DNA of 64,000 bases from positions 186,001-250,000 of the forward strand of contig CAWGNN010000010.1 of assembly GCA_963824105.1 (NCBI GenBank). Reading direction: 5' to 3'. Both the position numbers and the translations under genes were made by a program. Shown piece after piece: positions 35,200 through 44,393 of this stretch (position 1 is its first letter; every line of letters starts with the position of its first letter). Below the pieces are notes generated by a model. It made no database searches. It was not told the origin of the DNA and saw nothing but the letters and a program-made list of their open reading frames with translations. The DNA comes from CAWDVB01 sp963824105. Lineage in GTDB: Bacteria; Actinomycetota; Actinomycetes; Propionibacteriales; Nocardioidaceae.

Positions 35200-35406
35200 G
35201 CGTCCTCCGAACCTCTCGTAGGTGTCCCAGGGTACGTCGGCGGGCCCAGGAGCAGCGATTCCCGATTAAGCAAAGACTGTCCGAGGACATCTCGGGCGAT
35301 CCTTGGGCCGTCTTCAGGGCGCCCCTGGGAGGCCCGCGCTACGTTGGCCCGCGACCGCTGCGTCGCACCTGTGTGACCCCCTGTGTCCGGTTCCTAGCGG
35401 AGGTGA

Positions 35407-35940
35407 ATGACCGAGTTGGCGCACACCGAGAAGACCCCCGATCCCGCCTCCGATCCCGAGGCCCCCTCGGGGCCTTCCCGTGGCACCACCACCCGCCGGG
35501 CCCTGCTCTGCGCCGGGTGCGCCCTCCCGTTGCTCGCCGCCTGTGGGAGCACGTCCTCCCCGACCGCCGCGGGTGCCACCCCGAGCCCGCCCGCCCCCTC
35601 GCCGTCGGCGACCAAGAGCAAGAAGCAGAAGGCACCCAGCGCCCCGGCTCCCCCCGGTGGCCTGGTGGCGACGAGCGCCGTCCCCGTCGGTGGTGGCGTC
35701 GTCGTGTACAAGCACGGTTACGTGGTCACCCAGCCGGCCAAGGGGGTGTTCCACGGCTTCAGCGACATCTGCACCCACCGCGGCTGCATGATCGGCGCGG
35801 TCTACCAGGGCAAGATCATCTGCCCCTGCCACGGGAGCGAGTACTCCATCAAGGACGGCTCGGTCCTCCGCGGCCCGGCCACGAGGGCTCTGCCCGCCAA
35901 GGGGATCAAGGTCCACTCCGGCTGGGTGTTCCGGGCCTGA
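35407..35940 (+). CDS. Exported Rieske 2Fe-2S lipoprotein
   Basis: A 177-residue protein. The N-terminus has a twin-arginine motif (TTTRRALLCAG, Arg30-Arg31) and a lipobox (LLAAC, Cys46), so it should be exported folded and lipid-anchored. After a Pro/Ser/Ala linker comes a Rieske domain with both cluster motifs, CTHRGC and CPCHGS. It transfers electrons outside the membrane; partner unknown. GCGGAGGTGA before ATG 35407 is a strong ribosome site. It is divergent from the coxDE operon. A role in CO-derived electron flow is possible but only positional. Confidence 0.88.
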   Translation: MTELAHTEKTPDPASDPEAPSGPSRGTTTRRALLCAGCALPLLAACGSTSSPTAAGATPSPPAPSPSATKSKKQKAPSAPAPPGGLVATSAVPVGGGVVVYKHGYVVTQPAKGVFHGFSDICTHRGCMIGAVYQGKIICPCHGSEYSIKDGSVLRGPATRALPAKGIKVHSGWVFRA

Positions 35941-35989
35941 GCCGAGGGGATGAGGGCCACCCCTCCTGGACCCGTCTTCGTGCCGCGCG

Positions 35990-36016
35990 GGAACGAATGG
36001 GCGCCGAGCCGGGTCT
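35990..36016 (+). promoter_or_regulatory. Possible ECF-type promoter of the sigma gene
   Basis: GGAAC (35990-35994), a typical ECF -35 element, is followed after about 18 bases by GTCTC, near a plausible -10. It lies 75 bp before the sigma factor's start at 36069 and would fit autoregulation. The match is short. Confidence 0.3.
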
Positions 36017-36068
36017 CTAGGGTGTGGAGACGTCGGACGTACGGCCGGACCTACGGGGGACCCAACGA

Positions 36069-36554
36069 GTGCTGAACTTCGAGACGTTCTGCGCGGAGCG
36101 GACCGAGGACCTGGTCCGGCTCGCCCTGCTGCTGACCGGCAGCGAGGCCGACGCCCAGGACGCCACCCAGGACGCGCTCGAGCGGGCATTCAAGAGCTGG
36201 GACCGGGTTGCCGCGGCCGACAGCCCGTACGCCTACGTCCGCGCCATGGTGGTCAACGCCAGCCGCTCCTGGTGGAGGCGGACCCGGGCTCGTGAGACTC
36301 CCGTTCCCAGCGTGTTCGAGGTCGACTCGGCTCCTGCCTTCGACCCGGCTCAGCTGGCGGACGCCTGGGCCGTCTGGGAGTCCTGCCTGACCCTGCCCCA
36401 CCACCAGAAGGTGGCGGTGGTGCTGCGCTTCTACGAGGGGCTGTCCTACGCCGAGATCGGCCAGACTGCGGGCTGTTCCGAGGCGACGGCTCGCACCCGC
36501 GTCTTCCGGGGGCTCGGCCGGATGCGGGAGCACCTGGGGGAGGAGGAGCGATGA
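36069..36554 (+). CDS. ECF sigma factor, SigE-like (actinobacterial SigE70 type)
   Basis: A 161-residue sigma factor. Region 2 reads LVRLALLLTGSEADAQDATQDALERAF...WDRV and AYVRAMVVNASRSWWRR; region 4 reads LPHHQKVAVVLRFYEGLSYAEIGQTAGCSEATARTRVFRGL. It directs RNA polymerase to a small regulon. GTG 36069 has GGGGGA upstream. The usual downstream partner starts at an overlapping ATGA (36551) but is broken, so control by that partner has probably been lost. Confidence 0.87.
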   Translation: MLNFETFCAERTEDLVRLALLLTGSEADAQDATQDALERAFKSWDRVAAADSPYAYVRAMVVNASRSWWRRTRARETPVPSVFEVDSAPAFDPAQLADAWAVWESCLTLPHHQKVAVVLRFYEGLSYAEIGQTAGCSEATARTRVFRGLGRMREHLGEEER

Positions 36555-37287
36555 CCGACTTCGAGGAGCGTGTGCGGCGGGGGCTCTCCACCGTCGCGCG
36601 GACGGTGCCGATCGGACCACGCCAGGTCCGGCGTCAGGCGACGGCACAGGCCGCACCGAGCATGGCTCTGCTGACCGTCGCCGCGCGCTGACGGCGGTCG
36701 CCGTCCCGCTCGCGGTCATCGCCGCGATGCACGATCGGGCGGCTCCTGTCGGCCCGACGGTCGCAGACGACCTCGGAGTCGGCTCACGGTCGTCGAGCCC
36801 GTCGGTCTGACTCGAGCAGCTCGGCGTCCGGCGCGAGTCGGCCCGCCGTCCCAGGTCGTCGTCCCGTCGGCGCATCCAGGTGCTGGCCCGACAGGTCGCG
36901 GAACGGATGCTCGGTGTGCAGGGCCTCTATCCCGGGCCCCTGGGTCCGCACACCTGTGGATGTGCCAGATGGGGATCTACGGCAACGACGGGCCGCGCAC
37001 CCTCTACGCGAAGTCCTCTGTGCCAGTTACTCCACCGGGCCGCGAGCGAGGATGAAGAGCGGCATCCACCTGGCCATGGTCCTGCACGTCGACGGAGACC
37101 GGCGCGGAGACCCATCTCGTCGGCTTCCACAACCCCGGACCAGGGGAGCATGTAGCAGGACCTCAAGCGGATGTTCCCGCCGCGCATCCTCGCGAATGAC
37201 CGACGGACGTCAAGTACGTCACTCGTCCTGCTCCCGACCCAGGAGCAGATGCTTGCCGTCGCTCGCGCAGCCGGGAGCACGCCGTAG
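36551..37287 (+). pseudogene. Decayed partner gene of the ECF sigma factor
   Basis: It begins with ATG 36551 overlapping the sigma stop and reads MTDFEERVRRGLSTVARTV, typical of proteins paired with this sigma type. A frameshift near 36685 moves the membrane span (LTAVAVPLAVIAAM) to another frame, which stops at 36810. Beyond, protein-like pieces survive in changing frames: MGIYGNDGPRTLYAKSSVP near 36966 and SLVLLPTQEQMLAVARAAG ending at the stop 37285-37287. Several indels and stops are needed to join them, so this is a pseudogene rather than one sequencing error. The functional family is not certain. Confidence 0.65.
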
Positions 37288-37305
37288 CGGTCGCGGCGGC
37301 CGACG

Positions 37306-38016
37306 TCAGGTGCCGGAGGGGATGGCGAAGCGGGCGTCGGCGGCCTCGTCCGAGCGGGGCACCGCGGCGAAGGGGGAGAGCTGGAGCCAGCGGGGGAGTG
37401 CCTTGCGGGCCCAGGCGGGCCCGTCGAGGGTGAGGTCCTCGCGTGCGGCCTGGTGCCAGGATTTGTCGCCGATCCACACGTAGGTCAGGGTCCGCAGCGA
37501 CGTGGTGATCGACAGAGTCAGGTCGTAGCCGGGGTCGGAGTCGCACACGTCGACCCCTTCCGGGCTGATCACGATCCACCAGCGGCCGGCCGCACCTGGG
37601 ACGTTCGTGAAGTGGAAGTACAGCACCGTGCGACCGTCGGGGACCGCAGTGAGGTCGATGTTGCGTTGGATGTCCCACAGCAGCAGGTGCGGGTCGAGAT
37701 CGTCGTCGCCGAGCTCGGGGATCCAGCGGACCCCCCAGGCCCCCAGCCCCTCGACCATCGGGCGGAGCTCCTGTCCGGCCTCGGTGAGCTCGTAGACGAC
37801 CCGGCCGCCGTCCTGGCGACGCACGACAACCCCGGCTCTGGTGAGCGTGCGCAGTCGCTTGGAGAGCAGGGCCGGTGACATCTTCGGGACTCCGCGGCGC
37901 AGGTCGTTGAAGTGCTTGGTGCCCACCAGCAGCTCCTGGATGACGAGCAGCGTCCAGCGTTCGTCGAGCAGCTCCATCGCCTTGGAGACGGGGCAGAACT
38001 GGCCGTAGGCGGTCAT
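37306..38016 (-). CDS. HxlR-family regulator with C-terminal extension
   Basis: A 236-residue protein. Residues 5-100 are an HxlR winged helix (CPVSKAMELLDERWTLLVIQ, GVPKMSPALLSKRLRTLTRA, GGRVVYELTEAG). A further 110 residues resemble an SCP2/sterol-carrier-like domain (RTVLYFHFTNVPGAAGRWWI, YVWIGDKSWHQAAREDLTLD), a known actinobacterial combination. ATG 38016 has AAGGAG upstream. It is divergent from the methyltransferase gene at 38181 and probably represses it; the ligand may be hydrophobic. Confidence 0.85.
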   Translation of the reverse strand: MTAYGQFCPVSKAMELLDERWTLLVIQELLVGTKHFNDLRRGVPKMSPALLSKRLRTLTRAGVVVRRQDGGRVVYELTEAGQELRPMVEGLGAWGVRWIPELGDDDLDPHLLLWDIQRNIDLTAVPDGRTVLYFHFTNVPGAAGRWWIVISPEGVDVCDSDPGYDLTLSITTSLRTLTYVWIGDKSWHQAAREDLTLDGPAWARKALPRWLQLSPFAAVPRSDEAADARFAIPSGT

Positions 38017-38180
38017 CGGCGGCTCCTTGCGGGATGCCGTGGAACCACACGTTAGGGCGGGGTCCGCGCAGCCGCTAGCAAAAATCCTGAACCGCCTGGA
38101 TACAGAACGAGTACTGGAAGGGGCGGCGCCCTGATCGGACTCTGACTCGTGTCCGTCCAACCCGAGTCGAGGAGCAGGAC

Positions 38181-39254
38181 ATGACCTCAGTAGTTCACAC
38201 ACCAGAACCGACCGTCACGCTTCAGGAGCAGGCCCCGCGACTGCTTGCGCACATCGCGGGGTACGTCGGCCACAAGGTCGTCGCGCTCGGACTCCGTCAG
38301 GGCCTGATCGCCGAGCTTGCCGCCGTCGAGGGCGGCCTGACCGCCGACGAGCTCGCCGACCGGGTCAGCCTCGACCCCTTCTACACCGCCGTGTGGTGCC
38401 GGGGAGCGGTCTCCAGCGGCATCTGCGACGTCAGGGCCGACGGCCCGCACGGCGCCGGGCTCGAGGCCCACTACCTGCTCGCGCCCCACCTGGACACGCT
38501 GCTGCTCGACTCCGAGCACCCGGCGTTCGCGGGTGGGGTGTTCACGGTGCTGGAGCAGCCGGAGGTGTTCGACCGGTTCGAGGCGATGCTGGCCACGGGC
38601 GACCGGATGTGGTGGGACGGCTGCAGCGAGGCCTGGATCGCGGGGGTGGCGGGCACCGGGACGCCGTTCTACGTCCGGCTCGCCCCGGCCGGTCTGACCC
38701 ACGTGCCGGGGCTGTCCGAGCGGCTGGCCGCGGGCGCCCGGATCGTCGACACCGCGTGCGGCTCCGGCCTCGGCGTCGAGCGGCTCGCCCAGGTCTATCC
38801 CGCCTGCGAGATCGTCGGCGTGGACGGCGACCGCCACTCGATCGACGTCGCCGAGCAGCGGATCCGTGAGGCCGGCGTGGGCGACCGGTGCCGGCTGGTC
38901 CACACGCCCCTGGAGGAGATGGAGCTCGACGAGCCGGCAGCCCTGGTGGTCAACAACATCTCGATGCACGAGTGCCGAGACATCGACCGGGTCACCGAGA
39001 GGGTCTTCGCGGCATTGGAGCCGGGCGGCTGGTTCGTGATCTCCGACTTCCCGTACCCAGACTCCGTCGACGGCCTGCGCAGCGTCCCCGGCCGGATCAT
39101 GAGCGGGATCCAGTTCTTCGAGGCCCAGATCGACGACCAGCTGCTGCCGCGGACGGCGTACGACGAGCTGCTCACCCGGCACGGTTTCACCGAACTCGGC
39201 CACGCCGACCTGTCTCCGGTCCACGCGATCACCGTCGGGCGCCGGCCCTTCTGA
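38181..39254 (+). CDS. Class I SAM-dependent methyltransferase with winged-helix N-terminus
   Basis: A 357-residue enzyme. The N-terminal 80 residues form a dimerisation/winged-helix domain (GLRQGLIAELAAVEGGLTAD). The SAM fold has motif I IVDTACGSGLGVERL, the acidic residue in IVGVDGDRHSIDVA and a later LEPGGWFVISDFPYP. It transfers a methyl group to an unknown small molecule. GAGGAGCAGGAC precedes ATG 38181. Divergent from the HxlR gene, with which it forms a regulator-target pair. Confidence 0.82.
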   Translation: MTSVVHTPEPTVTLQEQAPRLLAHIAGYVGHKVVALGLRQGLIAELAAVEGGLTADELADRVSLDPFYTAVWCRGAVSSGICDVRADGPHGAGLEAHYLLAPHLDTLLLDSEHPAFAGGVFTVLEQPEVFDRFEAMLATGDRMWWDGCSEAWIAGVAGTGTPFYVRLAPAGLTHVPGLSERLAAGARIVDTACGSGLGVERLAQVYPACEIVGVDGDRHSIDVAEQRIREAGVGDRCRLVHTPLEEMELDEPAALVVNNISMHECRDIDRVTERVFAALEPGGWFVISDFPYPDSVDGLRSVPGRIMSGIQFFEAQIDDQLLPRTAYDELLTRHGFTELGHADLSPVHAITVGRRPF

Positions 39255-39278
39255 GGTGATCTCGGGCCCGTCCCCGCG

Positions 39279-39725
39279 TCAGGCGGGGGAGGGCTCGGCC
39301 AGGAACACCGGGATGGTCCGTTCGGTCTTGTCCTGGTAGTCCGCGTAGCTGGGGAACGCCTCGACCGCGCGGTCCCACCACTCGGCCCTCTCGTCACCCT
39401 CGAGCATCCGCACGGTCATGGCCTGCGGGGTGGGTCCGTCCTGCAGCTCGATCTGCGGCTGCTTCAGCAGGTTGAAGTACCAGGTCGGATGCGTCGGTGC
39501 GCCACCTTGGGAGGCGACCAGCGCGTACTTGCCGTCGTGCTCGACTCGCATCAACGGCGTCTTGCGGAGTTTGCCGCTCCGCGCGCCGACCGAGGTAACG
39601 ACCACGACCGGCTGGCCGGTGTCTCTCAGCGTGTTGCCCCGGGTGCCGCCGGAGGACTCGTAGGCCTCGACCTGATTGCGAACCCATTGCACCGGGCTCG
39701 GCTCGTACTCTCCCGAAAGTGCCAT
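39279..39725 (-). CDS. Deazaflavin (F420)-dependent nitroreductase family protein
   Basis: A 148-residue protein of the Ddn/FDOR-A family: VVVVTSVGARSGKLRKTPLMRVEHDG, SQGGAPTHPTWYFNLLKQPQ and ERAEWWDRAVEAFPSYADYQ are family hallmarks. Such enzymes use reduced F420 to reduce quinones or nitroaromatics at the membrane. Its presence implies the host makes F420. Adjacent genes give no pathway clue. Confidence 0.87.
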   Translation of the reverse strand: MALSGEYEPSPVQWVRNQVEAYESSGGTRGNTLRDTGQPVVVVTSVGARSGKLRKTPLMRVEHDGKYALVASQGGAPTHPTWYFNLLKQPQIELQDGPTPQAMTVRMLEGDERAEWWDRAVEAFPSYADYQDKTERTIPVFLAEPSPA

Positions 39726-39816
39726 ATCGCCACCAACCGTGAGCCGCGTGTCGTTGTTCCCCGCCGTCCACCGAGGCGGCCACGTTGGCTGCGTGCGTTC
39801 CGGGGAGGCGGCGGGG

Positions 39817-40080
39817 TCAGCGAGCCTTCTTCCATCTGAAGTGGACGAAGACGCGGCCGAAGTTGTCGGAGTCCTTCTCGACCCGGTGGTAGAGGGCCTT
39901 GATGTCCTTGCGGTCCAGGAAGCGCAGCACCCGCTTCTTGAGCTGGCCGGAGCCCTTCCCCGGGATGATCTCCACCAGGGGCGCCTTCTTGTCGATCGCC
40001 TCGTCGATGATGGCCCGGAGCGCTCGCTCGATCTCGTCGCCCCGGTTGTAGATGTCGTGGAGGTCGAGTTTGAGCTTCAC
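39817..40080 (-). CDS. Smr-domain protein
   Basis: An 87-residue stand-alone Smr (small MutS-related) domain: LKLDLHDIYNRGDEIERALR, then EIIPGKGSGQLKKRVLRFL with the conserved G-K-G-S-G loop. The histidine of LDLHD is a typical Smr residue. Smr domains nick DNA or cleave RNA in MutS2-type proteins. GTG 40080 was chosen because GGAAG lies upstream; an extension to a TTG at 40116 is possible. Confidence 0.8.
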   Translation of the reverse strand: MKLKLDLHDIYNRGDEIERALRAIIDEAIDKKAPLVEIIPGKGSGQLKKRVLRFLDRKDIKALYHRVEKDSDNFGRVFVHFRWKKAR

Positions 40081-40175
40081 GACACGATCTTCCAGCCCCG
40101 GCGCCGACGACGCCAACTACCGGCGCCGACCGCCACTCGTGCCGCGTCGAGGATCCGGCTCGGTCCGGGCACGGT

Positions 40176-41102
40176 TCAGGTGTCGTTCCGGCCGGAGTGG
40201 GCTGAGATCGCCTCGGCCAGGATCGCCACGGCGGAGTGCGCAGGGGAGGTTCCGCCGATGTCGAGGCCGGCCGGCCCGTGGATGCGGGAGATGTCGTTTA
40301 TCCCGCGGCCGACCAGCCAGTCGCGCCGCGCCTCCTGACGCGCGCGGCCGCCGAGTGAGCCGATGTAGCCGACGGGGGAGCGAAGCGCGGTGAAGAGCAC
40401 CGGACCGGCGTCCTCGTCGTCGTGCATGGTCACCACGAGGCTGTCGATGGCAGACAGCCCGGTGACCATCCCCGCCGCCGCCTCGGGGTCGGTCGAGGAC
40501 CGGACGATCCAGCCGATGTCGCTCGCCAGCCGGGCCAGGTGCTCGGCGATCGGGCCCGCTCCGGCGATGACCAGGACCGGGACCGGGACGAGCACCGTCA
40601 CGATCCCCTGCGGAAGGACGGTCACCGCGCTCCGGCCCTCGGCGAGGATGCCCGTGACCGCGGCGGCGACCGCCTCGTCGGCCTCGTCGTCGGAGACCAG
40701 CACGGTCTCGGCGATGTCACGGCCGTCCAGGCGGGAGAGCAGCGCCACCGGCTCGCGGGCCAGCAGCCGGTCCCACAGCTCCGCCGGGAGCGCGTCCCCA
40801 GAGGCGACGGCGCAGGCGATCTCCCCGGTGGTCAGCGCGGCCCCGCTGCCGATGCCGACCGTCGAGGCGGTGATCAGCCGGGAGACGCGTCGGCTGTGAG
40901 CCTCGTCCGCGATGGCCGCGTCGGCGCTCGGATCGATCGATCCGGATCGGCCGCCGCCGGGGGTCAGCGCCATCGCCCGGCTCGGGTCGACGGTGCCCTG
41001 AGGCGTCGAGACCGGCCAGACGACGGTCACCTCCGTCCCGGAGCGCAGGCAGGAGGAGACGGTCAGCGCGATGTCATACACGCGGTGGAACCTACGCCGC
41101 AT
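40176..41102 (-). CDS. XdhC-family protein, divergent member
   Basis: A 308-residue XdhC/CoxI-type protein. The N-terminal part has VDPSRAMALTPGGGRSGSID and the C-terminal part the Rossmann-like VPVLVIAGAGPIAEHLARLA, GYIGSLGGRARQEAR and HGPAGLDIGGTSPAHSAVAI. The SGGC-type cysteine of the first XdhC is absent. It is the third XdhC of the window and may serve the second CO dehydrogenase set or another molybdenum hydroxylase. ATG 41102 was preferred for its GGGGAGG site; GTG 41081 is an alternative. Confidence 0.78.
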   Translation of the reverse strand: MRRRFHRVYDIALTVSSCLRSGTEVTVVWPVSTPQGTVDPSRAMALTPGGGRSGSIDPSADAAIADEAHSRRVSRLITASTVGIGSGAALTTGEIACAVASGDALPAELWDRLLAREPVALLSRLDGRDIAETVLVSDDEADEAVAAAVTGILAEGRSAVTVLPQGIVTVLVPVPVLVIAGAGPIAEHLARLASDIGWIVRSSTDPEAAAGMVTGLSAIDSLVVTMHDDEDAGPVLFTALRSPVGYIGSLGGRARQEARRDWLVGRGINDISRIHGPAGLDIGGTSPAHSAVAILAEAISAHSGRNDT

Positions 41103-41209
41103 CTGCCCTCCCCGGCAGGGGAAGTTCAGGTCCCGCTGAGGTCCACCTGATGCATTGGTACAAAGCAGGTAACCCATTTGTGACACGGGCCGGGCTAGGG
41201 TGACTTGCC

Positions 41210-42316
41210 ATGACGGCAGAGGTCACGACGTCGGCGCAGGGCACCGAGACGGTCATTGCCCTGCGCGGAGTGGTGAAGCGCTTCGGCAGTCTTCGCGCCG
41301 TCGACGGGGTCGATCTGGACATCGCTCGCGGAGAGTTCCTCTCGCTGTTGGGCCCGTCCGGCTGCGGCAAGACCACGATGCTGCGGATGATCGGCGGCTT
41401 CGAGCAGCCCGAGGAGGGCGACATCGTGCTCGGGGGGAAGTCCGTCCTGGGCGTCCCGCCCCACCGCCGTACGGTCAACACCGTCTTCCAGGCGTATGCG
41501 CTCTTCCCGCACATGACCGTGGCGCAGAACGTCGCCTACGGGCTGCGCCAGCGCAAGGTCAAGAAGCCCGAGATCGTGAACCGGGTCGCCGAGGCGCTGG
41601 AACTGGTCCGGATGCAGGACTTCGCCGACCGCCAGCCGCGCAACCTCTCCGGGGGTCAGCAGCAGCGCGTCGCCATCGCGCGCGCCATCATCAACAAGCC
41701 GGACGTGCTGCTCCTCGACGAGCCGCTGGCGGCACTGGACCGCAAGCTGCGCGAGCAGATGCAGGTCGAGCTGAAGCTGCTGCAGCGCCAGGTGGGGATC
41801 ACCTTCGTCTTCGTCACCCATGACCAGGGGGAGGCCCTGGTGATGAGCGACCGGATCGTCGTCATGAGGGACGGGCACATCGAGCAGGTGGGCAGTCCCC
41901 AGGACGTCTACGAGAACCCTCAGACCGCCTTCGTGGCCCAGTTCATCGGCACCCAGAACTTCTTCGACGCCGTGGTCCACGCCGACGGCGTGCTGGACGG
42001 TGAGGACACCGTCTTCGAGGCTGTGACCGGCGCGACCCACGGCTACTACGCCGGAAGCCAGCTCCAGCTGGCGGTGCGCGCCGAGTCGATGACGGTGTCG
42101 GCAGTGGAGCCACCGGTCTCCACCAACCGCGTCCCCGGCAAGTTGGCGGGGACCTCATTCCTCGGGGGCGAGGTGCAACACGTCGTGATCACCGACAACG
42201 GTCGCGAGCTCTTCGCCCGGACCCCGGTCAGCGCCGCCGAGCGGCTGGAGCCGGGGTCGAGGGTGTGGTGCCACTGGTCACCCGAGTCTGTCCGCGTATT
42301 CCCACGAGAGGTTTGA
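41210..42316 (+). CDS. potA: Polyamine-type ABC transporter, ATP-binding protein
   Basis: A 368-residue ATPase: Walker A GPSGCGKTTML, signature LSGGQQQRVAIARAI, Walker B VLLLDEPLAALD, and a C-terminal TOBE domain that interacts with substrate or regulators. It powers uptake by the PotB/PotC channel. It heads an operon potA-potD-potB-potC with gaps of two bases or overlaps. Family members import putrescine, spermidine or related amines; the exact substrate is not readable. Confidence 0.92.
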   Translation: MTAEVTTSAQGTETVIALRGVVKRFGSLRAVDGVDLDIARGEFLSLLGPSGCGKTTMLRMIGGFEQPEEGDIVLGGKSVLGVPPHRRTVNTVFQAYALFPHMTVAQNVAYGLRQRKVKKPEIVNRVAEALELVRMQDFADRQPRNLSGGQQQRVAIARAIINKPDVLLLDEPLAALDRKLREQMQVELKLLQRQVGITFVFVTHDQGEALVMSDRIVVMRDGHIEQVGSPQDVYENPQTAFVAQFIGTQNFFDAVVHADGVLDGEDTVFEAVTGATHGYYAGSQLQLAVRAESMTVSAVEPPVSTNRVPGKLAGTSFLGGEVQHVVITDNGRELFARTPVSAAERLEPGSRVWCHWSPESVRVFPREV

Positions 42317-42318
42317 AG

Positions 42319-43500
42319 ATGAGGATCCTTGCTCACGAAGATGCCGTTCCGCGCCTCACCCGGCGAGCGCTGCTCGGCGGAATCACCGTCGTCGGAGTGG
42401 GGGCTCTGGTCGGCTGCAAGGCGCCCGGATCTTCCAGCACCGGTACCAGTGGCGGCACGTCGTCGCTGCCGCCGGGTCCGGTCCTGACCTACACCGGCAA
42501 GCTGCAGAACCACCTCAACATCTACTCCTGGGGCGACTACGACTCACCGGCCAACATCAAGGCGTTCCGTTCCGACAACAACGTCAAGGTGCAGTTCGAC
42601 AGCTACGCGTCGAACGAGGAGATGATCGCGAAGCTGCAGGCTGCGCAGGGCAAGAGCGGCTATGACATCGTCGTACCGACCGGAAACTTCGTGCCGCAGA
42701 TGGTGGCCAACGGCCTCCTCGCCCAGATCAACCTGGACCTGATCCCCAACTTCTCTCACCTGGCCTCGGAGTACAAGGGCCAGTACTGGGACCCCAACAA
42801 CCAGTACGTCGTCTGCAAGGACTGGGGGACCACTGGGTTCGTCTACGACACGACGAAGATCACCAACAACCTGAAGTCGTGGTCGGACTTCATCGCCGCC
42901 GCGACGACCGAGGCGGCCAACAGCACGACGGTGCTCGACGACCCCTTCGAGTTCGCCTCGATCTACCTCGGGTCCAAGGGCTACGACCTGAACACCAACG
43001 ACGCCGGCCAGTTGGCCGAGGCGAAGGACTTCCTGGTCAACACCTTGGCGCCGAACATCAGGGCCTTCGACTCCGACCCCTCGCAGAGCCTCGTGCAGAG
43101 CAACTTCGCCCTCATGCAGATGTACAACGGCGACTGCCGCTGGGCACTGCTGGAGAGCAAGAGTGCCTCCAAGTGGAAGTTCGTCTACCCCACCCCCACA
43201 GCGAACCTCTGGGTGGACAACTGGGCGGTGACGTCGGACTGCGCCCACCCCGACACGGCGATGGCCTTCATCAACGACATGCTCGACCCCGATGTCAGCT
43301 ATCGGGAGATGAAGTACAACGGCTACCCGACCGGCGTGACCGGCCAGGCCAAGCGCGCGAAGAAGGACAACCTGAAGATGTACGACCTGGTGTTCCCGTC
43401 GCAGGAGATCATCAACCGGCTGACGCCGCAGCGGCTCACTGACGCGCAGACCACGCTGGTCGAGATCCTCTCCGAGGCGAAGGCCGCCGCCGCCTCGTGA
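42319..43500 (+). CDS. potD: Polyamine-type ABC transporter, substrate-binding lipoprotein
   Basis: A 393-residue exported binding protein. It has a twin-arginine motif (RLTRRALLGG), a lipobox with Cys33 (GALVGC) and a Ser/Thr/Gly linker. The mature part shows the PotD-like LNIYSWGDYDSPANIKAFRS and YDIVVPTGNFVPQM. It captures the substrate outside the membrane and hands it to PotB/PotC. Its TGA overlaps the start of potB. Confidence 0.9.
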   Translation: MRILAHEDAVPRLTRRALLGGITVVGVGALVGCKAPGSSSTGTSGGTSSLPPGPVLTYTGKLQNHLNIYSWGDYDSPANIKAFRSDNNVKVQFDSYASNEEMIAKLQAAQGKSGYDIVVPTGNFVPQMVANGLLAQINLDLIPNFSHLASEYKGQYWDPNNQYVVCKDWGTTGFVYDTTKITNNLKSWSDFIAAATTEAANSTTVLDDPFEFASIYLGSKGYDLNTNDAGQLAEAKDFLVNTLAPNIRAFDSDPSQSLVQSNFALMQMYNGDCRWALLESKSASKWKFVYPTPTANLWVDNWAVTSDCAHPDTAMAFINDMLDPDVSYREMKYNGYPTGVTGQAKRAKKDNLKMYDLVFPSQEIINRLTPQRLTDAQTTLVEILSEAKAAAAS

Positions 43501-44393
43501 GCAGGTCGAGTCGGGCCTCGGCCCTGATGTCGTTGCCCATCTGGGCCTGGCTCGTCTTCTTCATCTTCATGCCGCTCGGTGTGATCGCGTGGTACTCCTT
43601 CGGCTACAAGCCGGGACTGTTCGGGACTATCGCCGTGGACCACCTGTCGTTGGGGCGCTACGCCGAGGCGACGTCCGGGGCCTTCGTCAAGACGTTCTGG
43701 AACACCCTGCGGATCGCCATGACCGGCACTGTCCTGTGCATGCTGATCAGCATCCCGTTCTCGTACTGGATGGCAGTGAAGTCCAACCCCAAGTACCGAG
43801 GGCTCCTGATCGCGCTCGTCCTGGTGCCGTACTGGACGAACTTCCTGGTCCGTACCCTCGGTTGGCAGATCATCTTGTCGCCGACCGGCTTCCTGTCGAA
43901 CTTCCTGCAGTGGGCCCACCTGATCAACGGGCCGCTGGGCATCCTCTACACCAAGAGTGCGGTGCAGCTCGGGGTCGTCTACAACTACCTGCCGCTGATG
44001 ATCCTGCCGCTCTATGTCGCGTTCGAGCGGACCGACCCGGCATTGCGCGAGGCGTCGCGCGACCTCGGTGCCGGGCGCCTCCGGACATTCCTGTCGGTGA
44101 CTCTGCCCGAGGCCATGCCCGGGTTGGCAGCCGGGAGCCTCCTGGTATTCGTCCCGCTGATGGGTGACTACATCACCGCCACTGTCCTCGGTGGGGCGAA
44201 GGGCAACATGGTCGGCCAGATGGTGGCCCTGCAGTTCGAGTCCGCCCAGAACTGGGCCCTCGGCTCAGCGATGGCCTTCGTGCTGATCGGCTTCACGATC
44301 GCCACCGTCTTGATCACGATGGTGGTCGTGTTGATCCTGCGCGCCGTGGTGCGAAGAATCCGGCGGATCAACGTCGCGAAGGCGCTGGCGTGA
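43497..44393 (+). CDS. potB: Polyamine-type ABC transporter, permease 1
   Basis: A 298-residue permease with six hydrophobic segments and the ABC-permease EAA loop EASRDLGAGRLRTFLSVTLP. GTG 43497 overlaps the potD stop (GTGA). With potC it forms the membrane channel. Confidence 0.92.
   Translation: MSRSSRASALMSLPIWAWLVFFIFMPLGVIAWYSFGYKPGLFGTIAVDHLSLGRYAEATSGAFVKTFWNTLRIAMTGTVLCMLISIPFSYWMAVKSNPKYRGLLIALVLVPYWTNFLVRTLGWQIILSPTGFLSNFLQWAHLINGPLGILYTKSAVQLGVVYNYLPLMILPLYVAFERTDPALREASRDLGAGRLRTFLSVTLPEAMPGLAAGSLLVFVPLMGDYITATVLGGAKGNMVGQMVALQFESAQNWALGSAMAFVLIGFTIATVLITMVVVLILRAVVRRIRRINVAKALA

Noticed and set aside
36811..37155. Small plus-strand gene after the sigma factor
   Set aside because: Pieces of protein-like sequence appear in several frames broken by stops, which fits a decayed gene better than a new small one.
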